This document shows, piece by piece, positions 42,181-50,478 of a stretch of 64,000 nucleotides of DNA. The first letter of the stretch is position 1, and the number at the start of each line of letters is the position of its first letter. The notes below the pieces were generated by a model. The model worked only from the letters and a program-made list of their open reading frames with translations, was not told the DNA's origin and searched no databases. The stretch comes from Sphingomonas sp. IC-11 (lineage in GTDB: Bacteria > Pseudomonadota > Alphaproteobacteria > Sphingomonadales > Sphingomonadaceae): assembly GCF_021043365.1 (NCBI RefSeq), contig NZ_JAJNDU010000005.1, positions 62,001 through 126,000 of the forward strand. The letters run 5' to 3'. Position numbers and translations under genes: made by a program.

Positions 42181-43077
42181 ATGAACCGGCAGCACCTGGC
42201 CGAGCTGACGGCATTCGTGGCGGTTGCGCGGGAGCGGAGCTTTACCCGCGCGGCGGCGCAGATGGGGGTCACGCCCTCCGCACTCAGCCACAGCATGCGC
42301 GCGCTGGAGGAGCGGCTAGGCATTCGCCTGCTCAACCGCACCACGCGCAGCGTCACTCCGACCGGGGCGGGAGAACGGCTGCTGGGCGCGCTGGCGCCGC
42401 GTTTCGAAGAGATCGAAGCGGAAGTCGCGGCGCTGAGCGCCCTGCGTGAACGTCCGGCCGGCACGGTGCGGATCAGCGCGGACGAACATTCGCTGACCAC
42501 GGTGCTGTGGCCCGCCCTGGAACCGGTGCTTCGCGATTACCCCGACATCCAGGTCGAGATCGACACGGATTACCGACTGACCGACATCGTAGCCGAACGG
42601 TTCGATGCCGGCGTTCGCTTCGGCGACATCATCGCCAAGGATATGATCGCGGTGCCGATCGGGCCGGAAGCCCGCATGATTGCGGCCGCCTCTCCGGGAT
42701 ATTTCGCCGCTCACGGCCGGCCAGAGACGCTGGAGGATCTGACCACGCATGTCTGCATCAACCTGCGCCTGCCCACCTACGGCGGCCTTTATGCCTGGGA
42801 GTTCGAGCAGGACGGGCATGAGCGACGGGTATGGGTGCAGGGGCAGCTGACCTTTTCATCGGTATTCCCGATCCTTGCTGCGGCGCGGGCGGGGTTCGGC
42901 ATCTGCTACCTGCCGCAGTCACTGTTACAGCCACATATCGACAGCGGGGCGTTGGAAGCCGTGCTCACCCGATGGTCACCGCCGTTTCCGGGATATCACC
43001 TTTACTATCCCAGTCGTCGCCAGCCGACCCCGGCCTTTGCCGTCATCGTGGAAGCGCTGCGCTACCGCGCTGCGTGA
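42181..43077 (+). CDS. LysR-family regulator, divergent from alcohol dehydrogenase
   Basis: A 298-residue LysR-type regulator. The HTH reads LAELTAFVAVARERSFTRAA, AQMGVTPSALSHSMRALEER, LGIRLLNRTTRSVTPTGAGE. The effector-binding half starts GTVRISADEHSLTTVLWPAL and includes DAGVRFGDIIAKDMIAVPIG, the pattern of the DsdC/PtxR-like group that commonly controls oxidoreductases. It probably responds to an aldehyde or related stress and regulates the adjacent dehydrogenase. Confidence 0.9.
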   Translation: MNRQHLAELTAFVAVARERSFTRAAAQMGVTPSALSHSMRALEERLGIRLLNRTTRSVTPTGAGERLLGALAPRFEEIEAEVAALSALRERPAGTVRISADEHSLTTVLWPALEPVLRDYPDIQVEIDTDYRLTDIVAERFDAGVRFGDIIAKDMIAVPIGPEARMIAAASPGYFAAHGRPETLEDLTTHVCINLRLPTYGGLYAWEFEQDGHERRVWVQGQLTFSSVFPILAAARAGFGICYLPQSLLQPHIDSGALEAVLTRWSPPFPGYHLYYPSRRQPTPAFAVIVEALRYRAA

Positions 43078-43220
43078 ACCCGGCGGGCGATCATTGCCCA
43101 ACCATTCGGGATTACGTCCATATAAGCACCGGATCATGGCGGCACTTGCCCTAGATTGACGCCGTTCACCGCCGCCGATCGTCATCGGCCCGCCGCGGCG
43201 TCGAGGGAGGGAGGAGCAGC

Positions 43221-44438
43221 CTGTCCGAACAAGTGGCAGTTGCAGCGGTACGCGGCGCGGATCAGTTATCGTCCCCGGCGCCGTCGCCATCCACGCGTGA
43301 GCCGCATTGGGATGCGTTGCGCGCGCTGCTGATGCTGCTGGGCATTCCGTTTCACGCAACGCATCCGTTTCGCGCGGGCGGCGGCTGGATGATCAGCAGC
43401 CCCGATCAATCCGTCCCGCTGACCTATGTCATGCACTTCCTGCATCTGTTCAGGATGCATGGTTTCTTCGTCATCGCCGGCTATTTCGCGGCCATGCTGC
43501 TGGCGCGTCGCGATCCGGCCGAATGGCTGCGCGGCCGCATGACGAGGCTAGGTATTCCGCTGGTCTTCGGGCTGATCGTCTTGGTGCCGATCATGCACCT
43601 GGGCGTTGCGTTGCAAAGCGCGCCGCCCGGCGGCGTTCTTGCCAGCTGGGCTGACCAGACGCTGCCGCTCAGCCGATCGACAACTGAGCATCTCTGGTTC
43701 CTGATCGTGCTGATCTACTACAGCGCACTTGCGGCCGGGCTGGTCATGCTGATGCCGGGGCGCCGGCTGGTGGCGATTGCCCCGTCGCTGGATCGCCGGA
43801 TTGCCGGGCACGCGGGCCTGCTGCTCTTCCTTTACGCGGTGGCGACCGGCTGCTTCACCTTCCTGGTCGGCAAGATGGAGGGGCGGGTGATGGCCGAGGA
43901 TTCCTTCGCCGCCGACGTGCTGACCCTGCATTTTGCCTGGATGTATGGGCCGTATTTCGCCCTTGGCATGATCATCCAGCGCACAGCAGGGCTGCGGAGC
44001 GCCGTTACCCGCTGGATGTGGCCGCTCACCGTGATCGGCGCGGGTGCGGCTTTCGTCCTGCTGACGCGGACGTCGGCGCTGCCCTGGGCGCTCGTTTGTA
44101 TCCTGCGCGCGGTGGCGGCGATCGGTCTCAGCCAGTTCCTGATCGCTGGCGTGTTTGCCTTGTTCAATCGCGAACATCCCTGGGTGAAGGAGGTGGTGGA
44201 CGCGTCCTTCGCCATCTACCTGCTCCACTTGCCGGCGCTGGTGTTCCTGTTCTGGGCGGTCGACGGCCTTCCGCTTCCGGTGACCGCGCGCTTCCTGTTG
44301 CTCACGATCGGGACGCTCACGCTGTGCTGGGCCGCGTGGCTGGTTATCAGGCGCCATGCCGTGCTGCAGCTTCTGTTCAGCGGATTGTCGCCCGGCGCGC
44401 GCACCGGATTGGCGCCCCGCCCAATACCAGCGCGATGA
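43221..44438 (+). CDS. Acyltransferase-3/OpgC-like integral membrane acyltransferase
   Basis: A ~405-residue protein with about ten hydrophobic helices. Near the start HWDALRALLMLLGIPFHATH matches the acyltransferase-3 entry (xDxLRxxLMxxGxxxH), and FRMHGFFVIAGYFAAML matches the second motif. It likely transfers an acyl group to an exported glycan or lipid. No ATG is present at the expected place. CTG at 43221 is four nt after GAGGAG and would give MSEQVAVAAV; GTG at 43233 is the first canonical codon but is sixteen nt from the Shine-Dalgarno. The start is uncertain. Confidence 0.82.
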   Translation: MSEQVAVAAVRGADQLSSPAPSPSTREPHWDALRALLMLLGIPFHATHPFRAGGGWMISSPDQSVPLTYVMHFLHLFRMHGFFVIAGYFAAMLLARRDPAEWLRGRMTRLGIPLVFGLIVLVPIMHLGVALQSAPPGGVLASWADQTLPLSRSTTEHLWFLIVLIYYSALAAGLVMLMPGRRLVAIAPSLDRRIAGHAGLLLFLYAVATGCFTFLVGKMEGRVMAEDSFAADVLTLHFAWMYGPYFALGMIIQRTAGLRSAVTRWMWPLTVIGAGAAFVLLTRTSALPWALVCILRAVAAIGLSQFLIAGVFALFNREHPWVKEVVDASFAIYLLHLPALVFLFWAVDGLPLPVTARFLLLTIGTLTLCWAAWLVIRRHAVLQLLFSGLSPGARTGLAPRPIPAR

Positions 44439-44513
44439 CGGCGGCTCCCGTCGATCGCCGCTTCACCATCGGCGCGTTTGCCAGAAATGCCGGAATCCGG
44501 CTAACATGAAGCA

Positions 44514-45086
44514 ATGTCCCCGCACGCCATGATCGAAGGCAGTTCCGTCGCTGCGGTGATCAGCGACCCCCATCTGCCGGACACACCGATCATCGCCTGC
44601 AACGAAGCCTTCGTGGCCCTTACCGGCTATGCGCAGGAGGAGGTGGTGGGCCGCAACTGCCGCTTCCTGCGCGGACCTGACACCGAGGCGGATCTGACCG
44701 ACGAGCTGAGGCGCGCGGTGCAGGAGCGGCGAACCACGCTGGTGGAGATCCTCAATTACCGCAAGGACGGCACGCCCTTTCGCAATGCCGTGATGCTGGC
44801 GCCGATATTCGATGCGGACGGCGCCTTGCGGTACATTCTCGGATCGCAATATCCGGTTTCCGCAGACAATCCGGCCTCGCCGTCGCGTGACGCCATTGCG
44901 CGACTCTCAACCCGGCAACGCGACGTGCTGGTCAGGATGGCCGCCGGCCGCATGAACAAGCAGATCGCCTATGAACTGCAGATCAGCGAGCGAACGGTGA
45001 AGATGCACCGCGCGGCGCTGCTGAAGGCGCTGGGCTGTCGCACCGCGGCCGAGGCGATCCGGGCGGCCGTGGAAGCGGGGCTTTGA
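44514..45086 (+). CDS. Blue-light LOV-HTH transcription factor (EL222-like)
   Basis: A 190-residue protein. Residues ~12-115 form a LOV-type PAS domain with GRNCRFLRGPDT, in which Cys49 is the conserved flavin-adduct cysteine, NYRKDGTPFRN for FMN binding, and Gln112 in LGSQYP at the place of the flavin-sensing glutamine. Residues ~128-190 are a LuxR-type HTH (LSTRQRDVLVRMAAGRMNKQ, ELQISERTVKMHRAALLKAL). This is the EL222 architecture known from Erythrobacter, where light releases the HTH for dimerisation and DNA binding. It is followed by a strong terminator hairpin. The FLR for FLQ substitution may tune the photocycle. Confidence 0.92.
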   Translation: MSPHAMIEGSSVAAVISDPHLPDTPIIACNEAFVALTGYAQEEVVGRNCRFLRGPDTEADLTDELRRAVQERRTTLVEILNYRKDGTPFRNAVMLAPIFDADGALRYILGSQYPVSADNPASPSRDAIARLSTRQRDVLVRMAAGRMNKQIAYELQISERTVKMHRAALLKALGCRTAAEAIRAAVEAGL

Positions 45087-45095
45087 GCGAGGGGT

Positions 45096-45127
45096 GATGG
45101 GGAGGCGTTGGGAGGCGCCTCCCCATC
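45096..45127 (+). terminator. Terminator hairpin after the LOV-HTH gene
   Basis: A 12-bp perfect stem GATGGGGAGGCG/CGCCTCCCCATC with loop TTGGGAGG begins nine nt after the stop. No T-tract is present. Confidence 0.65.
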
Positions 45128-45129
45128 CG

Positions 45130-45162
45130 CTGTCCCTGAGCAGGGGGAGCATCCAGGGACAG
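45130..45162 (-). terminator. Second hairpin, at the end of the fasciclin gene
   Basis: CTGTCCCTG and CAGGGACAG form a 9-bp stem around a 15-nt loop. It lies 25 nt past the fasciclin stop on the minus strand and probably ends that transcript. Confidence 0.45.
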
Positions 45163-45186
45163 GCCCGGGGCAGGGCAGATGAAGCG

Positions 45187-45735
45187 TCAAGCGCTGGGCA
45201 GCAGCACCTTGTTGATGACGTGCACGACGCCGTTTGATTGCGGCACGTCCGCGGTGGTGACCGTCGCGCTGCCGCCCGCAGCGTCGGTGATCATCACATT
45301 GCTGCCGGACATGCTGGCCTTCAGCTTCGCGCCCTGAACCGTGGTAAGAGTGGCGATGCCGCCGCCGGCGCGGATCTGGCGGGCAAGATCAGCCGCCGTC
45401 ACCTTCCCGGCCACGACGTGATAGGTGAGGACAGAGCTCAGTTGCGCCTTGTTGGCAGGCTTCAGCAGCGTGTCCACCGTGCCTGGCGGCAGGGCATCGA
45501 AGGCGGCGTTGGTGGGGGCGAATACGGTGAACGGGCCGGGGCCGCTCAACGTGTCCACCAGTCCGGCGGCCTTCACTGCCGCGACCAATGTGCTGAGATC
45601 GGGAAGGGCGGCGGCATTCTCAACGATGGTCCGCGATGCCTGCGGTGTGGCGGCGGCCTGGGCATTGGCGTGGACGGGGGCGGCGAGAGCCATACCGCTG
45701 GCGGCGAGGATCATGAGGTGGCGAAACGCTGGCAT
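45187..45735 (-). CDS. Secreted fasciclin-domain protein
   Basis: A 182-residue protein with signal peptide (LMILAASGMALAAPVHANAQ). One fasciclin (FAS1) domain follows: TIVENAAALPDLSTLVAAVK, GPFTVFAPTNAAFDALPPGT, LTYHVVAGKVTAADLA and NGVVHVINKVLLPS. Such proteins occur in the periplasm or outside and are linked to adhesion or stress. The start is supported by AAAGGA seven nt before the ATG; a longer frame upstream lacks this. Confidence 0.9.
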   Translation of the reverse strand: MPAFRHLMILAASGMALAAPVHANAQAAATPQASRTIVENAAALPDLSTLVAAVKAAGLVDTLSGPGPFTVFAPTNAAFDALPPGTVDTLLKPANKAQLSSVLTYHVVAGKVTAADLARQIRAGGGIATLTTVQGAKLKASMSGSNVMITDAAGGSATVTTADVPQSNGVVHVINKVLLPSA

Positions 45736-45946
45736 ATCCGTTCCTTTGGGATCTGATGCTTGTTCTGATCCCGCTGAATGCACGCTCCGCTAAGTTGTTT
45801 CGTCCCGCGAGAGCGGCCGCGCGCGGCGAAAAATCTGCTATCCTGCTGCCAAATCTAGGAAATATCGGATTGCGCGCCGGTGACCTGCCCATAGGTACAG
45901 GTGCGGCGGACGGGCTGTTGGCCGCGGCTGCGAACGGGCCGCGCGG

Positions 45947-46402
45947 CTAACGCTTCAAACGTACAAGCGCCTCATCCAGCGCGGAAAGGAAGCGCGAGCG
46001 GTCTTCCTTGCTGAACGGGGGCGGGCCGCCCACGCGGTCCCCGCCGGCGCGAAGATCGCTCATGATCGCGCGCACTGCTACGGCATTCCCGATCGAACTG
46101 GTCGTGAACGGGCGGCCATTCGCGCCAAGCACCGCACCTGCCCCGCCTTTGAGGCAGCGATCGGCGAGCAGGATGTCGGATGTGATGACCACGGCGGCGC
46201 CATCAACATGATCGGCAATCCAGTCATCAGCGGCGTCAAAGCCGCCATCCACTACGATCCGGTTGATCAGCGGATGTTGGGGTACGCGCAGATAAGCGTT
46301 GCTGACTAATGTTACCGGTACTTCGCGGCGATACGCGACGCGGTAGATTTCCTCCTTCACGGGGCAGGCATCGGCATCGACGAGAATTCTGGGCAGGGTC
46401 AT
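45947..46402 (-). CDS. YaiI/YqxD family (DUF188) protein
   Basis: A 151-residue protein beginning RILVDADACPVKEEIYRVA, the PIN-like N-terminus of the DUF188/YaiI family, with VVDGGFDAADDWIADHVDGA and VITSDILLADRCLKGGA typical of it. Biochemical function is unknown, though the fold suggests a nuclease. Its ATG lies 56 nt after the DUF1206 gene on the same strand, so they may be co-transcribed. Confidence 0.9.
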   Translation of the reverse strand: MTLPRILVDADACPVKEEIYRVAYRREVPVTLVSNAYLRVPQHPLINRIVVDGGFDAADDWIADHVDGAAVVITSDILLADRCLKGGAGAVLGANGRPFTTSSIGNAVAVRAIMSDLRAGGDRVGGPPPFSKEDRSRFLSALDEALVRLKR

Positions 46403-46457
46403 CGCTCTCTCTTGCCACAGAAGGTGTCGTGCTGCGCCCCCGCGGCGTTGCGCTCGA

Positions 46458-47246
46458 CTATGCGCGACCGGTGGCGCGACGCACGATGCCGTCCACGGGC
46501 GCGTCGTGCAGCCGTCGATAGCGGGCCTCGACCAAGCCGAAAATGCCGAAGCCGAGCAGCCCCACGGCAATCACAAGGTCCCACGGGTTGGTGAGCCACG
46601 CCAGCGCCTTGTCCATGCCGCCGGCTGCGTTGCCCTGTTCCTCGGATCCCGCGCGCAACAGGAAATAGCCGCTGATCATGAACACGAAGCCGCGAGCGGC
46701 ATAGCCGATGCGGCCGCTCCATTGCGCCCACGGCTGGCGAGCCACGGCGGGGTCGAGATATTCCAGGAAGGTTGCCTTCACCGCCTTGACCAGTTGCAGG
46801 ATCCCGACGCCGACGAGCACCACGCCCCCCAGCATCACGATCACGCTTCCCCCCGGCAGTGATAGCGCGGTTTCGGCGCCCTCACGGGTGGAATCGCCCG
46901 AGGACGCCGCGCCCTGCATCAGCCGCACCGCCTGCCATGCAAGGAACAGATGGACGATTCCGCTGGCGGCCGCGCCCACGCGCTCGAGCGCACCGTCGCG
47001 ATCACTGCCATGGCGTTCGATGTCGAAGGCAGCGTCGGACAGTCTCCAGATGCCATAGCCCAGCAGCCCCGCGGCCATTACGCCCAGCAGCAACTGGCCG
47101 CCGCTTTCGCCCAGATATTGAAGGGCACCGGCGGGGTCTTCCGCCCGCCCGGTGCGCAGGATCAACACCGCAATCACGATATAGAGCGCCCCGCGGGTGG
47201 CGAACCCCAGCCGGGTTAGTGTCGTCAACCGTGCGCTGGCATTCAT
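46458..47246 (-). CDS. DUF1206 membrane protein
   Basis: A 262-residue protein made of three repeats of a two-helix unit. Each begins with a GxxxRGxxY/F-like turn: LTRLGFATRGALYIVIAVLI, VGAAASGIVHLFLAWQAVRL, IGYAARGFVFMISGYFLLRA. This triplicated pattern defines DUF1206. Function is unknown. The start was placed at MNASARLTTLTRLG, which is preceded by GAGGACATCGCCG. Confidence 0.9.
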   Translation of the reverse strand: MNASARLTTLTRLGFATRGALYIVIAVLILRTGRAEDPAGALQYLGESGGQLLLGVMAAGLLGYGIWRLSDAAFDIERHGSDRDGALERVGAAASGIVHLFLAWQAVRLMQGAASSGDSTREGAETALSLPGGSVIVMLGGVVLVGVGILQLVKAVKATFLEYLDPAVARQPWAQWSGRIGYAARGFVFMISGYFLLRAGSEEQGNAAGGMDKALAWLTNPWDLVIAVGLLGFGIFGLVEARYRRLHDAPVDGIVRRATGRA

Positions 47247-47478
47247 CGGCGATGTCCTCTCGATCCCGCAAACCGCTGGGACGCGGAGTTCGTTCCGGGC
47301 GCGCAAGATTGGCTGCGTGGCGCCGGACGCCGAGAGGCGCATGAGGGGGCGGACGGTGCCTCTCTGGTGTCAGAGGCAAGACGTGCTTGCCATCGCGCAC
47401 GCGGTGGGGCGATGCAGGTGCGGGCAGAAGATCCCGCATGCCGGCACGATCGAGAGCGGCGGAACAGGAGAGAGGCGA

Positions 47479-48252
47479 ATGGACCTGCAGCTTACCGGAA
47501 AGACGATCTTCGTGGCAGGGGGTAGCCGCGGCATTGGCCTCGGCATTGTCGAAGCGTGCCTTGGGGAAGGCGCGCGGGTGGCCATGACGGCGCGGGGTGC
47601 CGAGGCTCTGGCCGCGACCCATGCGGCGCTCGCCGACCGTTATGGCGCCGACGCGATCTGGAGCGCGGCCGGCGACATGACCGATCCCAACCAGGTGGAG
47701 CAGGTGATCACCGATGCCGAAGCGGCGATGGGGCCGTTGTGGGGCGCTGTCGCCAATGTCGGCCTGCATCCATGCCCGCCAGGGTTCGAGGTGGATGATG
47801 AAACATGGCGCGGCGGCATGGCGCAGAATCTCGACTCCGCCTTTTACCTGGCGCGAGCGGCGCTGCGCCGGATGGCGCCACGCGGTGAAGGTTCGCTGCT
47901 GATGATCGGCTCCATCGCTGGGCTCGCCGCACTCGGCACACCGCTGACCTATGGCACCGCCAAGGCTGCGATGGGGCACCTCGCCAAGGAACTGGCGGTG
48001 ATCGCCGGGCCAAAAGGGGTTCGGGTAAACACCATCGCGCCTGGCAACATCATCTTTCCCGGCGGCGATTGGGAGGAGCGCTCCACGGGCCCGCGCGCCG
48101 AAAGCTGGTGGCGTTGGATCCGGCGCGAGGTGCCGTTGCAGCGCTTTGGCCGGCCAGAGGAGATCGGCAGCGTAGCGGCGTTTCTGCTCAGCCCGCTCGC
48201 GAGCTTCGTCACCGGCGCGATCGTGCCCGTCGATGGCGGGCAGGATCGGTGA
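47479..48252 (+). CDS. Short-chain dehydrogenase/reductase
   Basis: A 257-residue SDR. TIFVAGGSRGIGLGIVEACL is the NAD(P) motif, VANVG replaces the usual NNAG, and the catalytic set is Ser in LLMIGSIAGLA with Tyr and Lys in YGTAKAAM. VNTIAPGNI and VPVDGGQDR complete the family pattern. It is a probable oxidoreductase of unknown substrate. ACAGGAGAGAGGCG precedes the ATG. Confidence 0.92.
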   Translation: MDLQLTGKTIFVAGGSRGIGLGIVEACLGEGARVAMTARGAEALAATHAALADRYGADAIWSAAGDMTDPNQVEQVITDAEAAMGPLWGAVANVGLHPCPPGFEVDDETWRGGMAQNLDSAFYLARAALRRMAPRGEGSLLMIGSIAGLAALGTPLTYGTAKAAMGHLAKELAVIAGPKGVRVNTIAPGNIIFPGGDWEERSTGPRAESWWRWIRREVPLQRFGRPEEIGSVAAFLLSPLASFVTGAIVPVDGGQDR

Positions 48253-48365
48253 CCTGCCGGTGAGCCGGTGCCAGCGCCGGCGCTGGACAGTGACGGCGGA
48301 TGTGCGAAGACGCGCCCTGACGCTGGTGAGGTGGCACTGGCGGGTTCAGGGGGGATGGACAGGCA

Positions 48366-49577
48366 ATGGCGAAGCTGGGGCGGCTTGGGCGGCTGATCGG
48401 ATGTGCGATGCTGGGTAGCGGGTTGCTGGCGATGAGCACGGGCTTGCGGGCCGATCCGGCGCAGCCGGCGCCAACCCGAGCGCGGGAGGCTGGCATTCGC
48501 TTCGGCATTCTGACCCCTGGGCCACTCAACGCGATCACGGACGTCACGGGCGTTCGGGTCGGCCACGCGACGCTGGTGGACGGGGAGCGCGTGCATACCG
48601 GCGTGACCGCCATCTTTCCGCACGGCGACAACCTGTTCCAGAACAAGGTGCCGGCGGGGTTCAGCGTCGGCAACGGCTTTGGCAAGTTCGCCGGCAGCAC
48701 TCAGGTAGAGGAACTGGGCGAGCTCGAGACGCCGATCCTGCTCACCAACACGCTCTCTGTGCCCGAAGCCGCGGCCGCCACAATCGAATGGACGCTGGCG
48801 CAACCCGGCAACGATCAGGTGCAATCGGTGAATGCGGTGGTCGGCGAGACCAACGACTCTTTCCTCAACGACATTCGCGCACGCACGGTTACGATCGCCA
48901 CCGCGCGTGAGGCGATCACCGCGGCAAAGCCCGGCCCGGTCGCCGAAGGCGCCGTGGGCGCCGGCGCCGGCACGGTGGCCTTCGGCTACAAGGGCGGGAT
49001 CGGAACCAGCTCGCGCGTGCTGCCCAAGTCGCTGGGTGGCCATACCATTGGCGTGCTGGTGCAGAGCAATTACGGCGGGGTGCTCACGATCGCCGGCATG
49101 CCAGTGGGTGAGCGGCTGGGCGGTTATCTGTTCGAGGATGCCGTGGACCGCAAGCAGGGCGACGGCTCGATCATCGTCGTGATCGCCACCAATGCTCCGC
49201 TGTCCGATCGCAATCTGAAGCGGCTCGCGGCGCGCGCCTTTCTTGGTATCGCCCGCACCGGATCGCCGATGACCAACGGCTCCGGCGATTATGCCATCGC
49301 CTTTTCCACCCATGCGGACGTGCGTCGTACGCAGCAGCGGCGTGGCATCGTCAGCAGCTATCCCGATGTCGGCAACGATCAGATGACGCCGCTTTTCCAG
49401 GCAGTGAGCGAAGCGACCGAGGAAGCGGTCATCAACTCGTTGTTCGCTGGCCAAACGGTGAAGGGATATCGCGGCACCGTTGATCGCTTGCCGGTCGAAA
49501 AGGTTGTGGCGATGTGGCGCCAGATGCACCGGAGCGACGATCCCGCCGGGCCGGGCGAGGGCAAGCGCCGGCGGTAA
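48366..49577 (+). CDS. P1-family peptidase (DmpA/BapA-like aminopeptidase)
   Basis: A 403-residue protein with a signal peptide (LIGCAMLGSGLLAMSTGLRA). The P1/DmpA N-terminal-nucleophile fold is shown by NAITDVTGVRVGHATLVDGE, VNAVVGETNDSFLND, AGTVAFGYKGGIGTSSRVLP, IGVLVQSNYGGVL and NAVVG. Family members self-cleave to form two chains and release N-terminal D- or beta-amino acids from peptides. The exact cleavage site was not assigned. It may act with nearby peptide-uptake genes; this is inference. Confidence 0.9.
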   Translation: MAKLGRLGRLIGCAMLGSGLLAMSTGLRADPAQPAPTRAREAGIRFGILTPGPLNAITDVTGVRVGHATLVDGERVHTGVTAIFPHGDNLFQNKVPAGFSVGNGFGKFAGSTQVEELGELETPILLTNTLSVPEAAAATIEWTLAQPGNDQVQSVNAVVGETNDSFLNDIRARTVTIATAREAITAAKPGPVAEGAVGAGAGTVAFGYKGGIGTSSRVLPKSLGGHTIGVLVQSNYGGVLTIAGMPVGERLGGYLFEDAVDRKQGDGSIIVVIATNAPLSDRNLKRLAARAFLGIARTGSPMTNGSGDYAIAFSTHADVRRTQQRRGIVSSYPDVGNDQMTPLFQAVSEATEEAVINSLFAGQTVKGYRGTVDRLPVEKVVAMWRQMHRSDDPAGPGEGKRRR

Positions 49578-49702
49578 GGCGTCGGCGGGGCACCCTCTGG
49601 CGCAGCGGCGCGGTGTCCTCGCACAGTCTTGTTGCCGCGGCGCTCCCCAACCGGCCGTGACGCCGCGCGGATGATACAGCCAGCACGAGGCTTCGGTCCG
49701 GG

Positions 49703-50185
49703 CTACAGGGTGCGGAACATCACCAGTGCGTCGACAAGGCCATGGTCCGGGTGATCGAACGCGCCGGGCAGGCGGCCGACGATGTCAAAGCCGAGCCGCT
49801 GCCAGAGGCGAACGGCTGCCGCATTGCTGCTGATGACGAAGTTGAATTGCATCGCGCGATAGCCGCGCGCCCGGGCGATCATCATGGATTGTTCGCACAT
49901 GAACTGGCCAGCACCGCGACCGCCGGCATCCTGCCGGGTCATGTAGCCGCAGTTGCAGACGTGCCGTCCGCCGCCCGCCTGATTGGCCCGAAGATAAAAG
50001 GTGCCGATGATGTCACCGTCATCCTCGAGAACAAACGTCTCCTTGTCCGCGGCCATCCAGTAGGAGATTGCATCGGCTACGCTCATGTCCCGGTCGAGCG
50101 CATAGGTCGCGCCTTCCGCAATGGTGGGCATGATGATCGCTGCGATGGCAGAGCAGTCCGCTTCTCGTGCTTCCCGGATCAGCAT
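49703..50185 (-). CDS. GNAT-family N-acetyltransferase
   Basis: A 160-residue GNAT protein. LIREAREADCSAIAAIIMPT begins the fold, FYLRANQAGGGRHVCNCGYM leads to the acetyl-CoA loop RQDAGGRGAGQFMCE, and NAAAVRLWQRLGFDIVGRLP is the C-terminal signature. The substrate is unknown. The ATG was chosen because the fold starts directly there; an in-frame ATG twenty codons upstream is possible. Confidence 0.87.
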   Translation of the reverse strand: MLIREAREADCSAIAAIIMPTIAEGATYALDRDMSVADAISYWMAADKETFVLEDDGDIIGTFYLRANQAGGGRHVCNCGYMTRQDAGGRGAGQFMCEQSMMIARARGYRAMQFNFVISSNAAAVRLWQRLGFDIVGRLPGAFDHPDHGLVDALVMFRTL

Positions 50186-50478
50186 TGCAGCCCCTTTTGT
50201 CGTTCGTTTCGTGCGATCCGCACGCCCAGCCCCCTGATGATTCACGCCGGCAATGGGGGCGGCGAATGCTCATGCCGCGACGAAGTCGTTCGGGCGACAG
50301 TTTTTCGGCGTGCGGCGTCCGGAAAGAACATCCTTTTGCGGCTGCCGCATGCCGGACGCAATAATTCTCCTGAACGGCCGTAAAAACGCAGCACTTTCGG
50401 TCGCACAAAGCTTACGCTGCGCAGCATCATTGCCGATCCCGCGTGGCGGGAGGACGCAAGGTCACAAAGGGGGGTGAA

